Assembly: GCF_944324995.1 (NCBI RefSeq)
Contig: NZ_CALUYL010000008.1
Span: 1-64,000 of the forward strand
Direction of reading: 5' to 3'
Length of the DNA stretch: 64,000 nt
Source: an uncultured Mailhella sp.
Lineage (GTDB): Bacteria > Desulfobacterota > Desulfovibrionia > Desulfovibrionales > Desulfovibrionaceae
Position numbers and translations under genes: made by a program. This document shows, one piece after another, positions 1 through 9,015 of the stretch (position 1 is its first letter; every line of letters starts with the position of its first letter). The notes below the pieces were generated by a model that had not been told where the DNA came from, made no database searches, and worked only from the letters and a program-made list of their open reading frames with translations.

Positions 1-56
1 CTTCATCGCCCATGATACTGCGCATCTTTACGTGGGAAAGTAGGCCGATGCCAAGG
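1..56 (+). rRNA. rrf: 5S ribosomal RNA, 3' part (5' end outside window)
   Basis: The first ~56 bases match the 3' half of Desulfovibrio-type 5S rRNA, including GATGATACTGC and GTGGGAAAGTAGG followed by a GCC-rich 3' end. The 5' strand of the terminal helix lies before the window, so the exact end (about 54-56) is estimated. A hairpin terminator follows within 15 bases, as expected for the last gene of an rRNA operon. Confidence 0.88.
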
Positions 57-66
57 TTATCTTTAG

Positions 67-90
67 AAAGGCTCCTGAAGAGGAGCCTTT
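67..90 (+). terminator. rRNA operon terminator 1
   Basis: A perfect 10-bp stem (AAAGGCTCCT / AGGAGCCTTT) with a GAAG loop lies directly after the 5S rRNA. The T-tract is short, but position and stem strength fit an rRNA operon terminator. Confidence 0.8.
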
Positions 91-128
91 CGTCGTTTAA
101 AGACCTGCGCTTGCAGAATGCGTTTTGA

Positions 129-167
129 GGGAAGGAAGATCCGCTCCGGTTTTTCCTTCCCTTTTTT
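129..167 (+). terminator. Terminator 2 downstream of the rRNA operon
   Basis: A 9-bp stem (GGGAAGGAA at 129-137, TTCCTTCCC at 153-161) is followed by six T residues. It is a textbook intrinsic terminator, in tandem with the one at 67-90. Confidence 0.8.
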
Positions 168-1355
168 GTTTTAATTCCTTCGGATGGCTGAGGCGGAGGA
201 AGAGAGCAGCAAAGAAAATTTCCTCAGCGGCGGGCCTGACGGGAAGAAGTTTTTGGGGACTGATCGAGGAGCCCCGCGACACGGGAAGCGACTGAAAAGG
301 AAAATACCGCGGCGACAAAGCCGCGGGAGGAAGTTTGTAGAGAAAAATCGAGGATCCTCCCGCGACATCCGCAACATCGGACTTTCCTGTCTGGAAACAT
401 GCCTGTTGCCGCTCGCGCCTTGCTCGGCCTGGCCGGGCTGTATTTTTTCAGGCGGAAGGGCCTTCAAAAGAAAACATCGCAGCGGCGGAGTCGGCCGGAC
501 GAAGATTTCAGAGTTCGGCTGAGGCCTTTGACGGTCAGAACAGCATTGCCGTGCAGGCGCAGTCCTGACGCTTTGCAGTTTGTTGTTTCTTCGGCGAAAA
601 ATATTTTTTCTCTTTTCCCCGTTGCAGTGGAGCGTCGGCGATGAAGTGCCGCCGCCTGACGTTGAGGATCGGCAGGCGAGGAAGGGCTCGCTGTTTAGGG
701 GGATGCTCTCTTTGATTTTTTTGAGGCTGGGGAGAGTTTTTCTCCCAAACCTGTGCGGAATCCTTGAGAGCGGGTGGAAGTGAACGAAAAAAAAATTGCC
801 TTCAGCGGCGGCTCTGGCTGGATGAAGCAACCTTAATCGGAGATGTCGCACATCTTGTGCAGGCGAGGCATGGCGGGAACATGTCTTCTGGAAATATTGT
901 ACTCGTGAAAGCGACAGGAGCCTTCGGCAGCGCAGATTCAATCCTCCGTGACATACGGTGATGCGCCATAAAAAATCCGCGGTGTTTTCTGCCGGAAACT
1001 CCATAAAAGAGCATCAGGCTTTGAGCTCTCCGAAAAAGAGAGCAATAAAATACGAGGTGCGGTCTTTTGTCATGCCAATTTTTTTTGGGGGGGAATGTTG
1101 TGGACGCAGAGGGTATCCTGGCGGCAACAAAAGTCGATCTGGTTGCCATTATTTGTTTTTTTGACTAACGTCACCTTCCATACCGTTTTCATGACGAGGC
1201 CTTGCCTCGTGCAGACGGAAAGAGTTTGCGGCATTTCGGGCCTGAAGTCCGGCGTTTCATGTGTTTTGAAGAGGTTCATGCATAGCGTCGTCTTCGCCTG
1301 TTCACAGCAGTCGGCGTGGAGTCGGCTTCAATACAAAAGCATATCGGGAGCGGTT
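168..1355. other. Gene-free region upstream of panC, with a degenerate direct repeat
   Basis: No convincing gene is seen. The open frames here translate to Arg/Pro/Ser-rich, low-complexity protein with no family resemblance and no good ribosome binding site. Two ~42-bp segments (241-281 and 325-367) are degenerate direct repeats sharing ATCGAGGA and CCCGCGACA blocks. A CCGCGG hairpin lies between them at about 308-328. A structured RNA or decayed sequence is possible. Confidence 0.5.
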
Positions 1356-2201
1356 ATGAACATCGTTTCTTCTGTCGTCGAAGTCAGAGCGCAGGTCAAA
1401 GAATGGCGTCGTCTGGGCCTGAGCGTCGGCCTTGTTCCCACCATGGGGTATCTTCATGAGGGGCATAAGAGTCTTATTGTGCGGGCGGTCGCGGAAAATG
1501 ATCGCGTCGTGGTCAGCGATTTCGTCAATCCCACGCAGTTCGGTCCTCATGAGGATCTGGCGAGCTATCCCCGCGATATTGATGCGGACAGCCGCCTTTG
1601 CGAGGCTGCCGGAGCGCATCTGATTTTTCATCCCCGCCCCGAGGATATGTACGCGTCCGATTTCTGCACCTGGGTCGATATGACCGGCCTGACGGAGGGG
1701 CTGTGCGGCAAGAGTCGTCCCGGCCATTTTCGCGGCGTGTGTACGGTGGTGAGCAAGCTTTTTAATATTGTTGCTCCCGACAGGGCGTATTTCGGGCAGA
1801 AGGACGCCCAGCAGCTTGCCGTCATTCGTCGCATGGTCCGCGATCTCAACTTTGATGTGGAGATCATAGGCTGCCCCATTGTGCGCGAGGCGGACGGGCT
1901 GGCCAGAAGCTCCCGCAATACCTACCTCAATGCGGAGGAGCGGCAGGCGGCCGTCGTGCTGAGCCGCGCCGTGACCCTCGGCAGGACCATGATGGAGCAG
2001 GGAGAACGCCGTGCCGAGACGGTGCTTTCCGCCATGCGGAAGATGTTGGAGGGCGAGCCCCTGGCCCGCATCGACTATGTGGAAATGGTGGACGCCTCTT
2101 CCATGCAGCCCGTGGCTGAAATCCGGGGGCCGGTGCTTTGCGCCATTGCCGTGTACATCGGCAAAACCCGCCTCATCGACAACGTTGTTTTTGAAGGCTA
2201 G
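1356..2201 (+). CDS. panC: Pantothenate synthetase (pantoate--beta-alanine ligase)
   Basis: It joins pantoate and beta-alanine with ATP to form pantothenate, the last step of vitamin B5 synthesis, in the cytoplasm. The 281-residue protein has the usual PanC length and motifs: the nucleotide-binding PTMGYLHEGH segment near the N-terminus, SRPGHFRGV in the middle, and a late RSSRNTYL segment. The frame is open further upstream, but the start at 1356 is chosen because it has a GGGAG ribosome binding site 5 bases upstream and matches the family N-terminus. panD follows after 3 bases, so the two are co-transcribed. No panB or panE is in the window, so pantoate must come from genes elsewhere or from uptake. 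Confidence 0.96.
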   Translation: MNIVSSVVEVRAQVKEWRRLGLSVGLVPTMGYLHEGHKSLIVRAVAENDRVVVSDFVNPTQFGPHEDLASYPRDIDADSRLCEAAGAHLIFHPRPEDMYASDFCTWVDMTGLTEGLCGKSRPGHFRGVCTVVSKLFNIVAPDRAYFGQKDAQQLAVIRRMVRDLNFDVEIIGCPIVREADGLARSSRNTYLNAEERQAAVVLSRAVTLGRTMMEQGERRAETVLSAMRKMLEGEPLARIDYVEMVDASSMQPVAEIRGPVLCAIAVYIGKTRLIDNVVFEG

Positions 2202-2204
2202 AAC

Positions 2205-2594
2205 ATGCTGCTGACGATGCTGAAAGGCAAAATTCATCGGGCGGTGGTGACGCAGGCTGAGCTTGATTACGTGGGCAGCATCACCATCGACGAGCAGCTT
2301 ATGGAGGCGGCAGGCATTCAGGAATACGAAAGGGTGCAGGTCGTCGACGTGAACAACGGACAGCGCCTTGAAACCTATGCCATTGCCGGTGAGCGGAACA
2401 GCGGGGTGGTATGTCTGAACGGTGCGGCTGCGCGTCTTGTGCAGCCGGGAGATATGGTCATCATCATGGCCTATGCGCTCATGCAGCCGGAAGAGGTTCG
2501 TGCCTTCAGGCCGAAGGTCGCTTTCGTGGATTCGCTCAACAGGGTGGTCCGTGTCGCCGACTATGAAAAGCACGGCAGTCTTGCGGACGTGTAG
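2205..2594 (+). CDS. panD: Aspartate 1-decarboxylase precursor
   Basis: It makes beta-alanine from L-aspartate for PanC. The 129-residue precursor has the family N-terminus ([13 protein letters not shown]) and the self-processing site YVGSIT. Cleavage between Gly24 and Ser25 is known to give the pyruvoyl cofactor in this family. The next ATG (2217) would remove conserved residues, so 2205 is chosen. It lies 3 bases after panC and is followed by a strong hairpin. Confidence 0.95.
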   Translation: MLLTMLKGKIHRAVVTQAELDYVGSITIDEQLMEAAGIQEYERVQVVDVNNGQRLETYAIAGERNSGVVCLNGAAARLVQPGDMVIIMAYALMQPEEVRAFRPKVAFVDSLNRVVRVADYEKHGSLADV

Positions 2595-2605
2595 CTTATC
2601 TGCCC

Positions 2606-2653
2606 TAAGGACAAGGCCGGACATTCTGCCGAACATGTCCGGCCTTGTCCTTA
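2606..2653 (+). terminator. Hairpin between panD and the carrier gene
   Basis: A perfect 19-bp stem (2606-2624 with 2635-2653) and 10-base loop is followed by TCCTTTT. It ends 20 bases before the next start codon. It probably terminates or attenuates panCD transcription, lowering read-through into the transport genes. Confidence 0.75.
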
Positions 2654-2673
2654 TCCTTTTATGGAGATGACAC

Positions 2674-3642
2674 ATGTTGTTTTTCAGGCGGCTCAGCATG
2701 CTGCTGGCCCGACATATAGGCGTTCTCATACTGTTCTGTTCCGCTCTGGCCTGGATGTATCCCCCGCTGTTTGCCTGGACGGTGCCGCACACGTCGCTTT
2801 TTCTTGCCGTCATCATGTTCGGCATGGGGCTTTCCATAAGTCCGGAGAATTTTCGGGCCGTGTGGCAGCGCCCCGGAGCTTTGGCGGCGGGCTGTGCGGC
2901 GCAGTTTTGCGTGATGCCCCTGCTGGCCTTGGGGCTGACGGAACTTTTTTCGTTGGAGCCGGAACTGGCCCTCGGGGTCATTCTTGTGGGGTGCGCGCCG
3001 GGAGGAACGGCCAGCAACGTCATCACGTATCTTGCGCGCGGCGACGTGGCGCTTTCGGTGAGCATGACGGTGGTATCCACGCTTCTTGCGCCCGTGCTGA
3101 CGCCGCTTCTGGTCTATCTGCTTGCAGGGAGCCGGGTGGACGTGTCCTTTCCGGCCATGATGGCCTCGGTTATGAACATTGTTCTGGCTCCCGTGCTGAC
3201 GGGGCTGTTTTTGCGGAGGGCGGCGTGGGGCCTGGTGCGCCGATGCGTGGATTTTTGTCCACTCGTCTCCGTGAGCGGCATTGTGCTCATTGTGGGCGGC
3301 ATTGTGGCCGTCAACGCGGACAAGATTGCCGAGAGCGGCCTGCTGGTGCTTTTGCTGGTCTTCCTGCATAATGGAGCAGGGCTTTTGCTCGGACTCGGCA
3401 TAGCCGCGCTTTTCGGCATGAACTACGCCGGAAGAACGGCCGTGGCCGTGGAAGTGGGCATGCAGAACAGCGGACTGGCCGTGGCGCTGGCGGCGGCGAA
3501 TTTTGCCGGCTTTCCTCTGGCCACGCTGCCGGGGGCGCTGTTCAGCGCATGGCAGAATATTTCCGGCGCTCTTTTTGCGACCTGGAGGCGAAGAGCGCGG
3601 AATGACGACGAACTTCTTTCCGACGCGGCAGACGCGTCATGA
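2674..3642 (+). CDS. panS: BASS-family sodium symporter, probable (keto)pantoate carrier (PanS-like)
   Basis: A 322-residue inner-membrane protein with about ten hydrophobic segments. It has the bile acid:sodium symporter family hallmarks, including MFGMGLSISPENF near residue 50 and GCAPGGTASNVITYL near residue 110, the conserved sodium-site region. The family moves organic anions with sodium. Salmonella PanS, a family member, takes up ketopantoate and pantoate. The position between panCD and yhdT-panF supports that role, but the substrate is inferred from neighbours only. Confidence 0.8.
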   Translation: MLFFRRLSMLLARHIGVLILFCSALAWMYPPLFAWTVPHTSLFLAVIMFGMGLSISPENFRAVWQRPGALAAGCAAQFCVMPLLALGLTELFSLEPELALGVILVGCAPGGTASNVITYLARGDVALSVSMTVVSTLLAPVLTPLLVYLLAGSRVDVSFPAMMASVMNIVLAPVLTGLFLRRAAWGLVRRCVDFCPLVSVSGIVLIVGGIVAVNADKIAESGLLVLLLVFLHNGAGLLLGLGIAALFGMNYAGRTAVAVEVGMQNSGLAVALAAANFAGFPLATLPGALFSAWQNISGALFATWRRRARNDDELLSDAADAS

Positions 3643-3673
3643 TTCAGGGAACACTGCGACAGAGGATTGACAT

Positions 3674-3958
3674 ATGCGCGGAGCGTTCAGACAGGCCGAC
3701 CGGGAAGCCTTGATTACGTTTGGTCTTTACATCTTTTTTTTCGTGTGGTGGACGGCGTTTGCCTTCGGCCTCGGCTCGGGCGATCCAGAGGAATACAGCT
3801 ATGTGTTCGGTCTGCCGGCATGGTTTTTTTACAGCTGCGTGCTTGGGTATCCCGTCATGACGCTGATTTTGTGGATCGTGGTCCGGCGCTTTTTTGCCGA
3901 CATTCCTCTTGACGAGAACAGGAACGACGAAAACATCGACGAGGAGAAGCGTTCATGA
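3674..3958 (+). CDS. yhdT: YhdT family small membrane protein (DUF997)
   Basis: A 94-residue protein with two hydrophobic segments and an acidic, Asn-rich tail. Proteins of this family are typically encoded immediately before panF, as here, where the stop overlaps the panF start by 4 bases (ATGA). It is probably an accessory subunit of the symporter; its function is not established. An AGAGGA ribosome binding site precedes the ATG. Confidence 0.88.
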   Translation: MRGAFRQADREALITFGLYIFFFVWWTAFAFGLGSGDPEEYSYVFGLPAWFFYSCVLGYPVMTLILWIVVRRFFADIPLDENRNDENIDEEKRS

Positions 3959-5424
3959 ATATGGCTCTTGTTCCTCTTGTCGGCTATCTGATTCTGACGA
4001 TTCTTCTGGCCGTGTGGGCGCAGCGGCAGTCCAGAAAGGGCAACGGCAGCGGTTTTATTGAAGAATACTTCATAGGCGGCCGAACCATGGGCGGCTTTGT
4101 GCTGGCCATGACCATCATTGCCAGCTACACCAGCGCGAGCAGCTTCGTGGGCGGCCCCGGCGTGGCCTACAAGCTGGGCCTCGGATGGGTGCTGCTGGCC
4201 ATGATTCAGGTGCCCACCACGTTTCTTACGCTCGGCGTTCTCGGCAAGCGCTTTGCCATGGTCGGTCGTCGCATTCATGCCGTGACCATTACGGATTTTC
4301 TTTACGCCAGGTATCGGAGCGACGCGGTGGTCATTCTGTGTTCCGTGGCGGTGCTGATCTTTTTTGCGGCGTCCATGATTGCGCAGTTCATCGGCGGGGC
4401 CCGCGTGTTTCAGGCGGTGACGGGATATCCGTATGAGGTGGGGCTGGCGCTGTTCGGCATCACGGTCGTGCTGTACACCACCGTGGGCGGATTCCGGGCC
4501 GTGGCCGTGACGGACGCCTTGCAGGGCGTGGTCATGCTGATTGCCTCCGTGGTCATTTTTTTTGCCGTGGTTCGGGCCGGCGGCGGCATGGAACAGTGCA
4601 TTCAGACGCTGAAAGGCATTGATCCCGGTCTGATTTCTCCTTCCGGCGCTGGGGACAGCATTCCGGCTCCCATGCTCTTTTCCTTCTGGATTCTGGTGGG
4701 ACTCGGCATTCTCGGTCTGCCGCAGACCACGCAGCGCTGCTTCGGATACAAGGATTCGCGCTCCATGCACGACGCCATGATCATGGGCACGCTCATCATC
4801 GGTTTTCTGCTGCTGTTCATGCATCTGTCGGGCGTTCTGGGACGCGCCGTCATGCCCGGACTTACGTCCGGCGATCTCATCATTCCGTCGCTCATTCTCG
4901 AACTTCTGCCGCCGTTCTGGGCCGGCGTGTTTGTGGCCGGTCCGCTTGCGGCCATCATGTCCACGGTGGACACCATGCTGCTTCTGGTTTCGGCGTCCAT
5001 CATCAAGGATCTCTACATCCGCTATCGGCTCAGGAACGACGCGTCGAAGATATCGGCCTCGAAAATAGGACGCATGAGCTTCTGCTGCACGCTGGCCGTG
5101 GGCGTGCTGGTGTTTCTCGCCTCGTTTGATCCGCCGGATCTTCTGGTCTGGATCAATCTGTTCGCCTTCGGCGGCCTGGAAGCCGTGTTTCTCTGGCCCA
5201 TAGTGCTCGGCATGTACTGGAAGAAGGCCAACGCGTCGGGCGCGCTCTGGTCCATGGTGATCGGGGTGACGACGTTCGTGCTGCTTTCCGTGTTCAAGGT
5301 TCCGCTGGGCGGGGTGCACGCCATCGTGCCGACCTGCGTTGTTTCTCTGCTGGCGTTCTGGCTGGGGAACCTTCGGGGCCGTGCCGTGCCCGACGAGGTG
5401 ACGCGGCTGTTCTGGGAAGACTGA
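3955..5424 (+). CDS. panF: Sodium/pantothenate symporter
   Basis: It imports pantothenate with sodium across the inner membrane. The 489-residue protein belongs to the sodium:solute symporter (SSS) family, with about 13 membrane segments. Family features include EEYFIGGRTMGGF near residue 40, TSASSFVGGPG near residue 60, and a GLGILGLPQTTQRCF block near residue 250. It overlaps yhdT by 4 bases, so translation is coupled. With panCD and the BASS carrier, the cluster covers both synthesis and salvage of pantothenate. Confidence 0.93.
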   Translation: MNMALVPLVGYLILTILLAVWAQRQSRKGNGSGFIEEYFIGGRTMGGFVLAMTIIASYTSASSFVGGPGVAYKLGLGWVLLAMIQVPTTFLTLGVLGKRFAMVGRRIHAVTITDFLYARYRSDAVVILCSVAVLIFFAASMIAQFIGGARVFQAVTGYPYEVGLALFGITVVLYTTVGGFRAVAVTDALQGVVMLIASVVIFFAVVRAGGGMEQCIQTLKGIDPGLISPSGAGDSIPAPMLFSFWILVGLGILGLPQTTQRCFGYKDSRSMHDAMIMGTLIIGFLLLFMHLSGVLGRAVMPGLTSGDLIIPSLILELLPPFWAGVFVAGPLAAIMSTVDTMLLLVSASIIKDLYIRYRLRNDASKISASKIGRMSFCCTLAVGVLVFLASFDPPDLLVWINLFAFGGLEAVFLWPIVLGMYWKKANASGALWSMVIGVTTFVLLSVFKVPLGGVHAIVPTCVVSLLAFWLGNLRGRAVPDEVTRLFWED

Positions 5425-5453
5425 TTCTCGAAAATTTTTTCGGATGTCAGGAC

Positions 5454-5489
5454 GGGGGCGTTTTGCAGAGAGTGCTGTAAAACGCCCCC
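5454..5489 (+). terminator. Terminator after panF
   Basis: A 15-bp stem with one G-U pair (GGGGGCGTTTTGCAG against CTGTAAAACGCCCCC) and a 6-base loop lies 29 bases after the panF stop. The following T-tract is weak. Confidence 0.7.
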
Positions 5490-5618
5490 TTGCGCGTTAA
5501 AGCGTTGCGGATGGCTCTTGCGATGCCGTCTCCGGTTTATGCGACAACAAATAATTTTTGTAGCTTGCCTCATCATTGGTAAAAATATTTGTTGGACTTT
5601 ATTTCTCCGTATGGGCAT

Positions 5619-5631
5619 TGCTGAAATAGCA
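5619..5631. promoter_or_regulatory. Candidate LysR-type binding box (T-N11-A)
   Basis: TGCTGAAATAGCA is an inverted repeat (TGCT / AGCA, 5-base spacer) that fits the T-N11-A pattern bound by LysR proteins. It lies 22 bases before the first gene of the amidohydrolase/LysR/DASS cluster. Assignment to the LysR at 6530-7471 is inference. Confidence 0.4.
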
Positions 5632-5653
5632 TAATGGTCAATGCGGAGGAATC

Positions 5654-6484
5654 ATGAGTATAGATTTCAGGGTGAGGCCGCCTATTCCAAGTTATAAGAC
5701 GGCGGAGTTCTACAACAATATTGAGGACGTCACGCAGCGTGCGGCGCGTTTCGGCATGCATATTTCTCCCTGCGCGCGCACCTTTTCCATGGAAGATCTC
5801 ATAGCGGAAATGGACGGCTGCAACGTGACGCAGGCCGTGGTTCCCATCCGCAAGGGATGCGGGGGGAACAACGAAGATTTGCTGGACCTGTTTGCACGCT
5901 GGCCCGGCCGCTTCATCGGCCTTGCAGGCATTGCTCCGCTCATGGGCATGGACGAGGCCATGGCAGAGCTCGACCGGTATGTGATTCACGGCCCCTGCGC
6001 GGGCATCGCTCTGGAGCCCGCCTTTGATCCCGAACACTGGAAGGTGGACGATCCGAGGGTGTTTCCTCTGTATGAGCGCTGCCAGGAAGCAGGCGTGCCC
6101 GTGGTGTTCACCTACGGCGGCATTTTTACCCCCGGTCTTGAGTACTATACGCCTCTGGCCCTGGACAAGGTGGCCGGAACCTTTCCCCGCATGCGCATGG
6201 CGCTCAGCCACGGCGGTTGGCCGTTTGTGACGGAAGTATGCGAAATTGCATTCAATCGCGGCAATGTCTATATTGCTCCGGATATGTACATGCTCAATGC
6301 CCCCGGCAGCAGCGACTACATTACGGCGGCCAACGGACTGCTTTACGACAGAATGATCTTTGCTTCCGCCGCGCCCATCATTTCCATGGCGGACGCGGAG
6401 CGGCACTGTCGTTCCTGCGGCGTGAGGGCGGAGCGGCTTCCGTACCTCATGGAGGAAAACGCCCGTCGTTTTCTCGGGTTGTAG
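5654..6484 (+). CDS. Amidohydrolase-2 family protein lacking the HxH metal motif
   Basis: A 276-residue TIM-barrel protein of the amidohydrolase 2 family (relatives of ACMSD-type decarboxylases and lactone hydrolases). The fold is suggested by the periodic beta-alpha pattern and the late SHGGWPF segment (His186). Where typical members have HxH after beta strand 1, this one has D4-F-R-V-R8-P-P. The beta-5 histidine is replaced in FTYGG (about 153-156), and the beta-8 aspartate region reads ASAAPIIS. Only one classical metal ligand therefore remains, so metal-free catalysis or a different site is likely. A paralogue at 9016-9858 has the same RxRPP start. It is co-oriented with a LysR gene and a DASS carrier, which suggests catabolism of an imported organic acid. 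The reaction is unknown. Confidence 0.75.
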   Translation: MSIDFRVRPPIPSYKTAEFYNNIEDVTQRAARFGMHISPCARTFSMEDLIAEMDGCNVTQAVVPIRKGCGGNNEDLLDLFARWPGRFIGLAGIAPLMGMDEAMAELDRYVIHGPCAGIALEPAFDPEHWKVDDPRVFPLYERCQEAGVPVVFTYGGIFTPGLEYYTPLALDKVAGTFPRMRMALSHGGWPFVTEVCEIAFNRGNVYIAPDMYMLNAPGSSDYITAANGLLYDRMIFASAAPIISMADAERHCRSCGVRAERLPYLMEENARRFLGL

Positions 6485-6529
6485 TTCCTTTTCCCGAAGC
6501 GCTGGTGTCCGGCGGGAAAAGGAGAATCC

Positions 6530-7471
6530 ATGAGACTGGAACAGCTTTCTTCGTTTCTTGAGGTTGCCAAGCACAGTTCTCTGGCCAGCGCCAGCAGAAA
6601 TCTGCACATGACGCAGCAGGCGCTGAGCGCCTCCATCAAAAACATGGAGGCGGAACTCGGCGTGACGCTGCTTCGCCGCTCGTCGCGGGGCGTGGCCCTC
6701 ACGTCGGAGGGGCGGCAGCTTCTGGCCTTTGCGGCGGACGTCATTCCCCGATACCGGGAACTGACCGCCGGCTTCACGTCCGCAAGCGGCGACGGCCTTC
6801 GCGGCACGCTGCGCGTGTACGTGAACACGGCGTTTTATCTGGCAAGGCTGTTCAGCATTGTGGAGCGCTACTGCGCGCGCTATCCGCGCGTGCGGGTGGT
6901 GACCTCGACGCTCAACGCCGACGGCATCCGCGAACGGATGCTGAGTCCCGCGGAACCGGATACGTACAGCATCGGCATTCTCAATGTGCCCGTCACCTCG
7001 GAGGGGCGTCCGGATCCGTCGTTTTTTGCCGACGAGCGTCTGACGTTTCATCCTCTGGCCGGGGGCGGGTATCACGCCTGCGTGGGGCAGACGCATCCGC
7101 TGGCGCGGCGTCGCTCCGTTTCTCTGCGCAGGCTCATCCGGGAACCGATCATAGGCGGGGCGGCCGACGAAATGTGCAACACGCCCCTCTATTCTCTGCT
7201 TTCCCGCTACGGCAGGCCCAACATCGTGCTTGCCACGACATCGCTGAATCTTTGGAGTCACTCCATAGCCAACAACGTGGGCATAGGCTTTCTGCACGAC
7301 ATCTTCCTTGACGGCGCCGAACCCTTTCGGACCTACCTTCAAGGCATAACGACCATCGACATCAGAGAAAGCATGACCGCCGTGACGGGCTATCTTCTGA
7401 ACGGAGAGCCTGGAGAGATTCTCAAATCGTTTATTTCGTTCCTCCCGAGAGGAAACGAAGAGGAGACATGA
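6530..7471 (+). CDS. LysR-family transcriptional regulator
   Basis: A 313-residue protein with an N-terminal winged HTH (residues 1-60: LEQLSSFLEVAKHSSLASAS, then MTQQALSASIKNME) and a C-terminal ligand-binding domain. It has a GGAGA ribosome binding site. The stop overlaps the next start by 4 bases (ATGA), so it is translationally coupled to the DASS transporter. It probably senses the transported acid and controls this cluster; the T-N11-A box at 5619-5631 is a candidate target. Confidence 0.9.
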   Translation: MRLEQLSSFLEVAKHSSLASASRNLHMTQQALSASIKNMEAELGVTLLRRSSRGVALTSEGRQLLAFAADVIPRYRELTAGFTSASGDGLRGTLRVYVNTAFYLARLFSIVERYCARYPRVRVVTSTLNADGIRERMLSPAEPDTYSIGILNVPVTSEGRPDPSFFADERLTFHPLAGGGYHACVGQTHPLARRRSVSLRRLIREPIIGGAADEMCNTPLYSLLSRYGRPNIVLATTSLNLWSHSIANNVGIGFLHDIFLDGAEPFRTYLQGITTIDIRESMTAVTGYLLNGEPGEILKSFISFLPRGNEEET

Positions 7472-8949
7472 TTGTGCATGCATCTGCAGTGAAATCCAGA
7501 GACAGTTACTGGATTCATACCGTCATATATTTTCTGCTGACCTTCGGCTTTCATTATATTCCCTTCGACGGCATTTCGCCGTTCGGCATGTCCATTCTCG
7601 GGGTGTTCATCGGCCTGCTGTACGGCTGGACGTTCATAGGCTTCATCTGGCCCAGCATGCTGAGCATTTTTTCTCTGGGCCTGTGCGGATTCTTCAAAAC
7701 CCCTCAGGACGCCTTTGCCAGCGCCTTCAGCAATCATCTGGTCATCTTCATGCTGCTCGTGCTGGTGTTCACGTCGTTCTGCGAAAAAAGCGGCATCAAC
7801 AGAAAGATGTCGAGCTGGTTTCTGAGCCGCAAATGTCTGGTGGGACGGCCGTGGACGTTCACGTTCATGGTGCTCGTCGGTTCTTTCGTGGTGAGCTTTC
7901 TTGTGGACGGCAACGCCGTGGTCTTTCTCGTGTGGAACCTGCTCTACAGCATTTTTGAGGAAACGGGCTACAGGAAGGGCGAACGCTATCCCGCGTTCCT
8001 TTGCGCGGGCGTGGCCATCACCGCCGTGCTTTCCTTCGGCTGCAAGCCCTGGTGCAACGTGTGCATTCTGGCCATCGGCGCGCTGGAATCCTCGTCCAAG
8101 GGCGCGCTGACTCTGGATTACCTCACCTTCATGGCCGTGACCATTCCGCTGTGCCTGCTCTTTGTGGTGGCGTATTTCCTGGTGATGAAGTATATTTTCC
8201 GCCCGGACGTGAGCAAGCTCATGAACCTTTCCGAAGAATATCTGGAAAGCATGCGCCGCGAACTCAAGCTGAACACGCGGGAAAAGGTGGCCGCAGTCGC
8301 GCTGGTGGTGTTCATGGCGCTCATGCTCATTCCCAACCTCATGCTGGGCAACGCCGGCGCGCTGGGCATGCTCGGCAAGTTCAACTTCCTTTCGGCCGTG
8401 GCGGTGGTGCTCATTGCGCTGTGCGTCATGCGTCTGGAAGGTCGGCCCATTCTGGACTTCGACGTCTGCGCCCGCGACGGCATACACTGGAACGTGTTCT
8501 GGATTACGGCGGCGGCCATTCCCGTGTCTGCGGCGGTGAGCAGCGACGCGGCGGGTATTACCGCGTGGCTTGCCTCCGTCATGAGCTCGAGCCTTGAAGG
8601 CACGAGCGTGGTGGCCTTCCTGATTCTGTTCTCTCTCATCATCAACGTGGCCACGCAGTTCACGCACAACGTGAGCCTTGTGCTCATCGCCGTGCCCATC
8701 GGCTATCAGGTGAGCCAGATGCTCGGTCTGAATCCCGTGGCGCTCACGGTGCTGGTCATCATTGCCGCGGCCTGCGCCTACGCCACGCCCGCGGCGTCCA
8801 CCTGCGCGGCCATCATGTTCTCGAACGTGGAATGGATAGGCGTGCGGACGGCCTTCAAGGCCGGATCGTTTGCCGTGCTGGCCGGACTTCTGTTCTTGTT
8901 CGTGTTCGGCTTCCCCGTCATCGGCATGGTGTACGGTTTCAGCATGTAG
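7468..8949 (+). CDS. DASS/SLC13-family organic anion symporter
   Basis: A 493-residue inner-membrane protein with about 12-13 hydrophobic segments, similar in layout to DASS (divalent anion:sodium) carriers. It is a paralogue of the carrier at 59814-61286: both share a region around IFRPDVSKL and a late THNVSLVLIAVPI / PAASTCAA segment matching the second substrate/sodium-site loop. A GAGGAG ribosome binding site precedes the start. Flanked by two amidohydrolases, it presumably imports their dicarboxylate-like substrate; the identity is not visible. Confidence 0.83.
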   Translation: MIVHASAVKSRDSYWIHTVIYFLLTFGFHYIPFDGISPFGMSILGVFIGLLYGWTFIGFIWPSMLSIFSLGLCGFFKTPQDAFASAFSNHLVIFMLLVLVFTSFCEKSGINRKMSSWFLSRKCLVGRPWTFTFMVLVGSFVVSFLVDGNAVVFLVWNLLYSIFEETGYRKGERYPAFLCAGVAITAVLSFGCKPWCNVCILAIGALESSSKGALTLDYLTFMAVTIPLCLLFVVAYFLVMKYIFRPDVSKLMNLSEEYLESMRRELKLNTREKVAAVALVVFMALMLIPNLMLGNAGALGMLGKFNFLSAVAVVLIALCVMRLEGRPILDFDVCARDGIHWNVFWITAAAIPVSAAVSSDAAGITAWLASVMSSSLEGTSVVAFLILFSLIINVATQFTHNVSLVLIAVPIGYQVSQMLGLNPVALTVLVIIAAACAYATPAASTCAAIMFSNVEWIGVRTAFKAGSFAVLAGLLFLFVFGFPVIGMVYGFSM

Positions 8950-9015
8950 CGTGAACGCCGGAAGCGGCCGGTTTTGACGGCTTCCGGCAACGACAAACGA
9001 CGCAGAGGTGCGACC

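Noticed and set aside
171..1004. 277-codon minus-strand open frame after the rRNA operon
   Set aside because: The translation is Arg/Pro/Ser-rich with no motif, there is no ribosome binding site, and it crosses low-complexity sequence.
1161..1190. TTGACT as a -35 box for panC
   Set aside because: No acceptable -10 hexamer at 16-18 bases.
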